Shown: one piece after another, positions 31,819-32,427 of the stretch
Layout: each line of letters begins with the position of its first letter
Position numbering within the stretch: position 1 is the first letter of the stretch
NCBI GenBank assembly: GCA_964617995.1
Contig: CAZTXD010000026.1
Coordinates: 1 to 32,427, forward strand
Reading direction: 5' to 3'
DNA from: CAZTXD01 sp964617995
GTDB taxonomy: Bacteria > Actinomycetota > Acidimicrobiia > Spongiisociales > ZC4RG35
DNA: 32,427 nt
Program-made: the position numbers and the translations under genes
Notes under the pieces: generated by a model
What the model was told of the DNA's origin: nothing
The model's input: the letters and a program-made list of their open reading frames with translations, nothing else
Database searches by the model: none

Positions 31819-32264
31819 CGATCCGAGGTAGGGGAGTACGTGGAGTCTGATGTTCCGCTCGTAGGAGGAGTAGGTCGACGGGGCGAGATCGCGCTTGGTG
31901 GGTCTCGAGATGCGATCGCCACGCCCGGTGGAGGGCTGGTAGGGATCCTCAACTGGAGGACATCCTTGGTTCCGGCATCGATCGACATCAGGATCGAGAT
32001 CCTGAGCACCCTCCAGACCGGCATGTCTTCGTATGCACTGTGCTTATGCCACTCGGGCGCGCATGCCGCTGCTGCAGTCGCTCCAAACACACAGAGGCCC
32101 CGGACTACGAGCCGTAGCCAATCCGGTGCGTACTTCAGGCGAGAGCCTATTGGCTAGCTCCCCAGACAAGACGATTCTCACGAGGTGACCGAACGAACCA
32201 ACCCGGGCTTCAGGTAAGGCTCTGATACTGTAAATCTGTCGTTTATCGATAGTTGTGCAGTAAC
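31819..32264. other. recombinase 5' remnant and spacer with an inverted repeat
   Basis: The first ~80 bp still encode recombinase sequence without a start codon. Beyond ~31960 I see no gene on either strand. TAGCCAAT (32115-32122) and ATTGGCTA (32149-32156) are perfect 8-bp inverted arms 26 bp apart. The 100 bp before the AbiEi start are A+T-richer and include TAAA-N7-TTTA symmetry, possibly an antitoxin operator. Confidence 0.4.
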
Positions 32265-32427
32265 ATGACACCCGTGTCTGAGAGACAACGTCCCCCGCTT
32301 GGCCGCCGACTGATTGACGTGACCGAGGCCCAGCAAGGCTACTTCACTCGCGCTCAGGCACACCAACAAGGTGTGGACGACTCGGCCCTCCAGCGCGGGG
32401 TTACCAGTGGGGCGATCGAGAGGCTCG
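32265..32427 (+). CDS. AbiEi-type antitoxin / regulator, 3'-partial
   Basis: The first 54 codons are present and the gene runs off the window. The motif GYFTRAQAHQQGVDDSALQR followed by GVTSGAIERL is the N-terminal winged-helix signature of AbiEi-family antitoxins (GYFTRAQA-GV-S-L-R-V-G-IERL). AbiEi proteins repress their own promoter and neutralise an AbiEii nucleotidyltransferase toxin, normally encoded just downstream; that gene would be outside the window. Many free-standing proteins also have this domain, so a toxin partner is not certain. The start is ATG 32265; no clear ribosome site precedes it. Position next to Gabija fits a defence island. Confidence 0.75.
   Translation, partial: MTPVSERQRPPLGRRLIDVTEAQQGYFTRAQAHQQGVDDSALQRGVTSGAIERL

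Larger units (their letters stand above)
27462..32427. mobile_element. second island with Gabija, recombinase and AbiEi, right end not seen
   Basis: From the right att core onward the content changes to defence and recombination genes with lower G+C; one sampled line (30001-30060) is 57% G+C against 73% at 16321-16380. The order att core, terminator, short repeats, Gabija operon, convergent tyrosine recombinase, AbiEi fits a second element in tandem with the first. No further att copy is seen before the window ends, so the extent is unknown. Confidence 0.5.

Overview
The window is high-G+C DNA with actinobacterial habits: GTG starts, short ATGA/TGATG overlaps between co-transcribed genes, a deazaflavin (F420)-type nitroreductase, NarL/HisKA_3 two-component genes and giant BTAD-kinase-STAND-WD40 fusion proteins. 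An uncultured actinobacterium, perhaps of Acidimicrobiia type, is my best guess. The species cannot be named from the sequence.

Left part (1-13,362) looks like chromosomal accessory DNA rich in small multi-pass membrane proteins and regulators. It starts inside a PEP-utilising (phosphohistidine) enzyme. A TetR gene follows with a clear promoter/operator and an operon of a small membrane protein and an F420-type reductase. Next come a second TetR gene divergent from a SnoaL-like/cupin pair, a NarL-type response regulator overlapping its histidine kinase, and a row of membrane proteins. Three membrane-protein families occur as paralogous pairs (525/11035, 3696/7277, 7740-pseudogene/11721). Several loci are decaying: an inverted, frameshifted copy of the PEP mobile domain (1270-1541), a broken membrane gene (1525-1835), a broken LuxR gene (4784-5260) and the pseudogene at 7740.

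Middle part (13,363-27,509) is a 14.1-kb block bounded by two perfect 48-bp direct repeats. Each repeat is the 3' part of an initiator tRNA-Met gene including CCA, with no 5' half, so I read them as attachment sites. Short CTGGTGCC-type repeats lie just inside both ends and resemble integrase arm sites. The cargo is unusual. Two giant proteins (1652 and 1869 aa) join a SARP-type DNA-binding/BTAD domain, a Ser/Thr kinase, an nSTAND1-type NTPase, one membrane segment and a WD40 propeller; the second also has a degenerate nucleotidyl-cyclase domain. With them are a kelch-repeat lipoprotein and two small exported or anchored proteins. Upstream of the first giant gene are four heptamers at exact 11-bp spacing, the layout SARP/BTAD regulators bind. 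I see no integrase in this block.

Right part (27,510-32,427) is a second, lower-G+C defence-type region abutting the second att repeat. It holds a Gabija operon (gajA OLD-family ATPase/TOPRIM nuclease and gajB UvrD-like helicase, overlapping by 1 bp), a convergent tyrosine recombinase whose 5' end is missing, and at the right edge the start of an AbiEi-type antitoxin gene. Together the middle and right parts look like tandem islands accreted at an initiator-tRNA site. The STAND/kinase/WD40 pair with the kelch lipoprotein is the best candidate for an undescribed sensing or defence system, but that function is inference.
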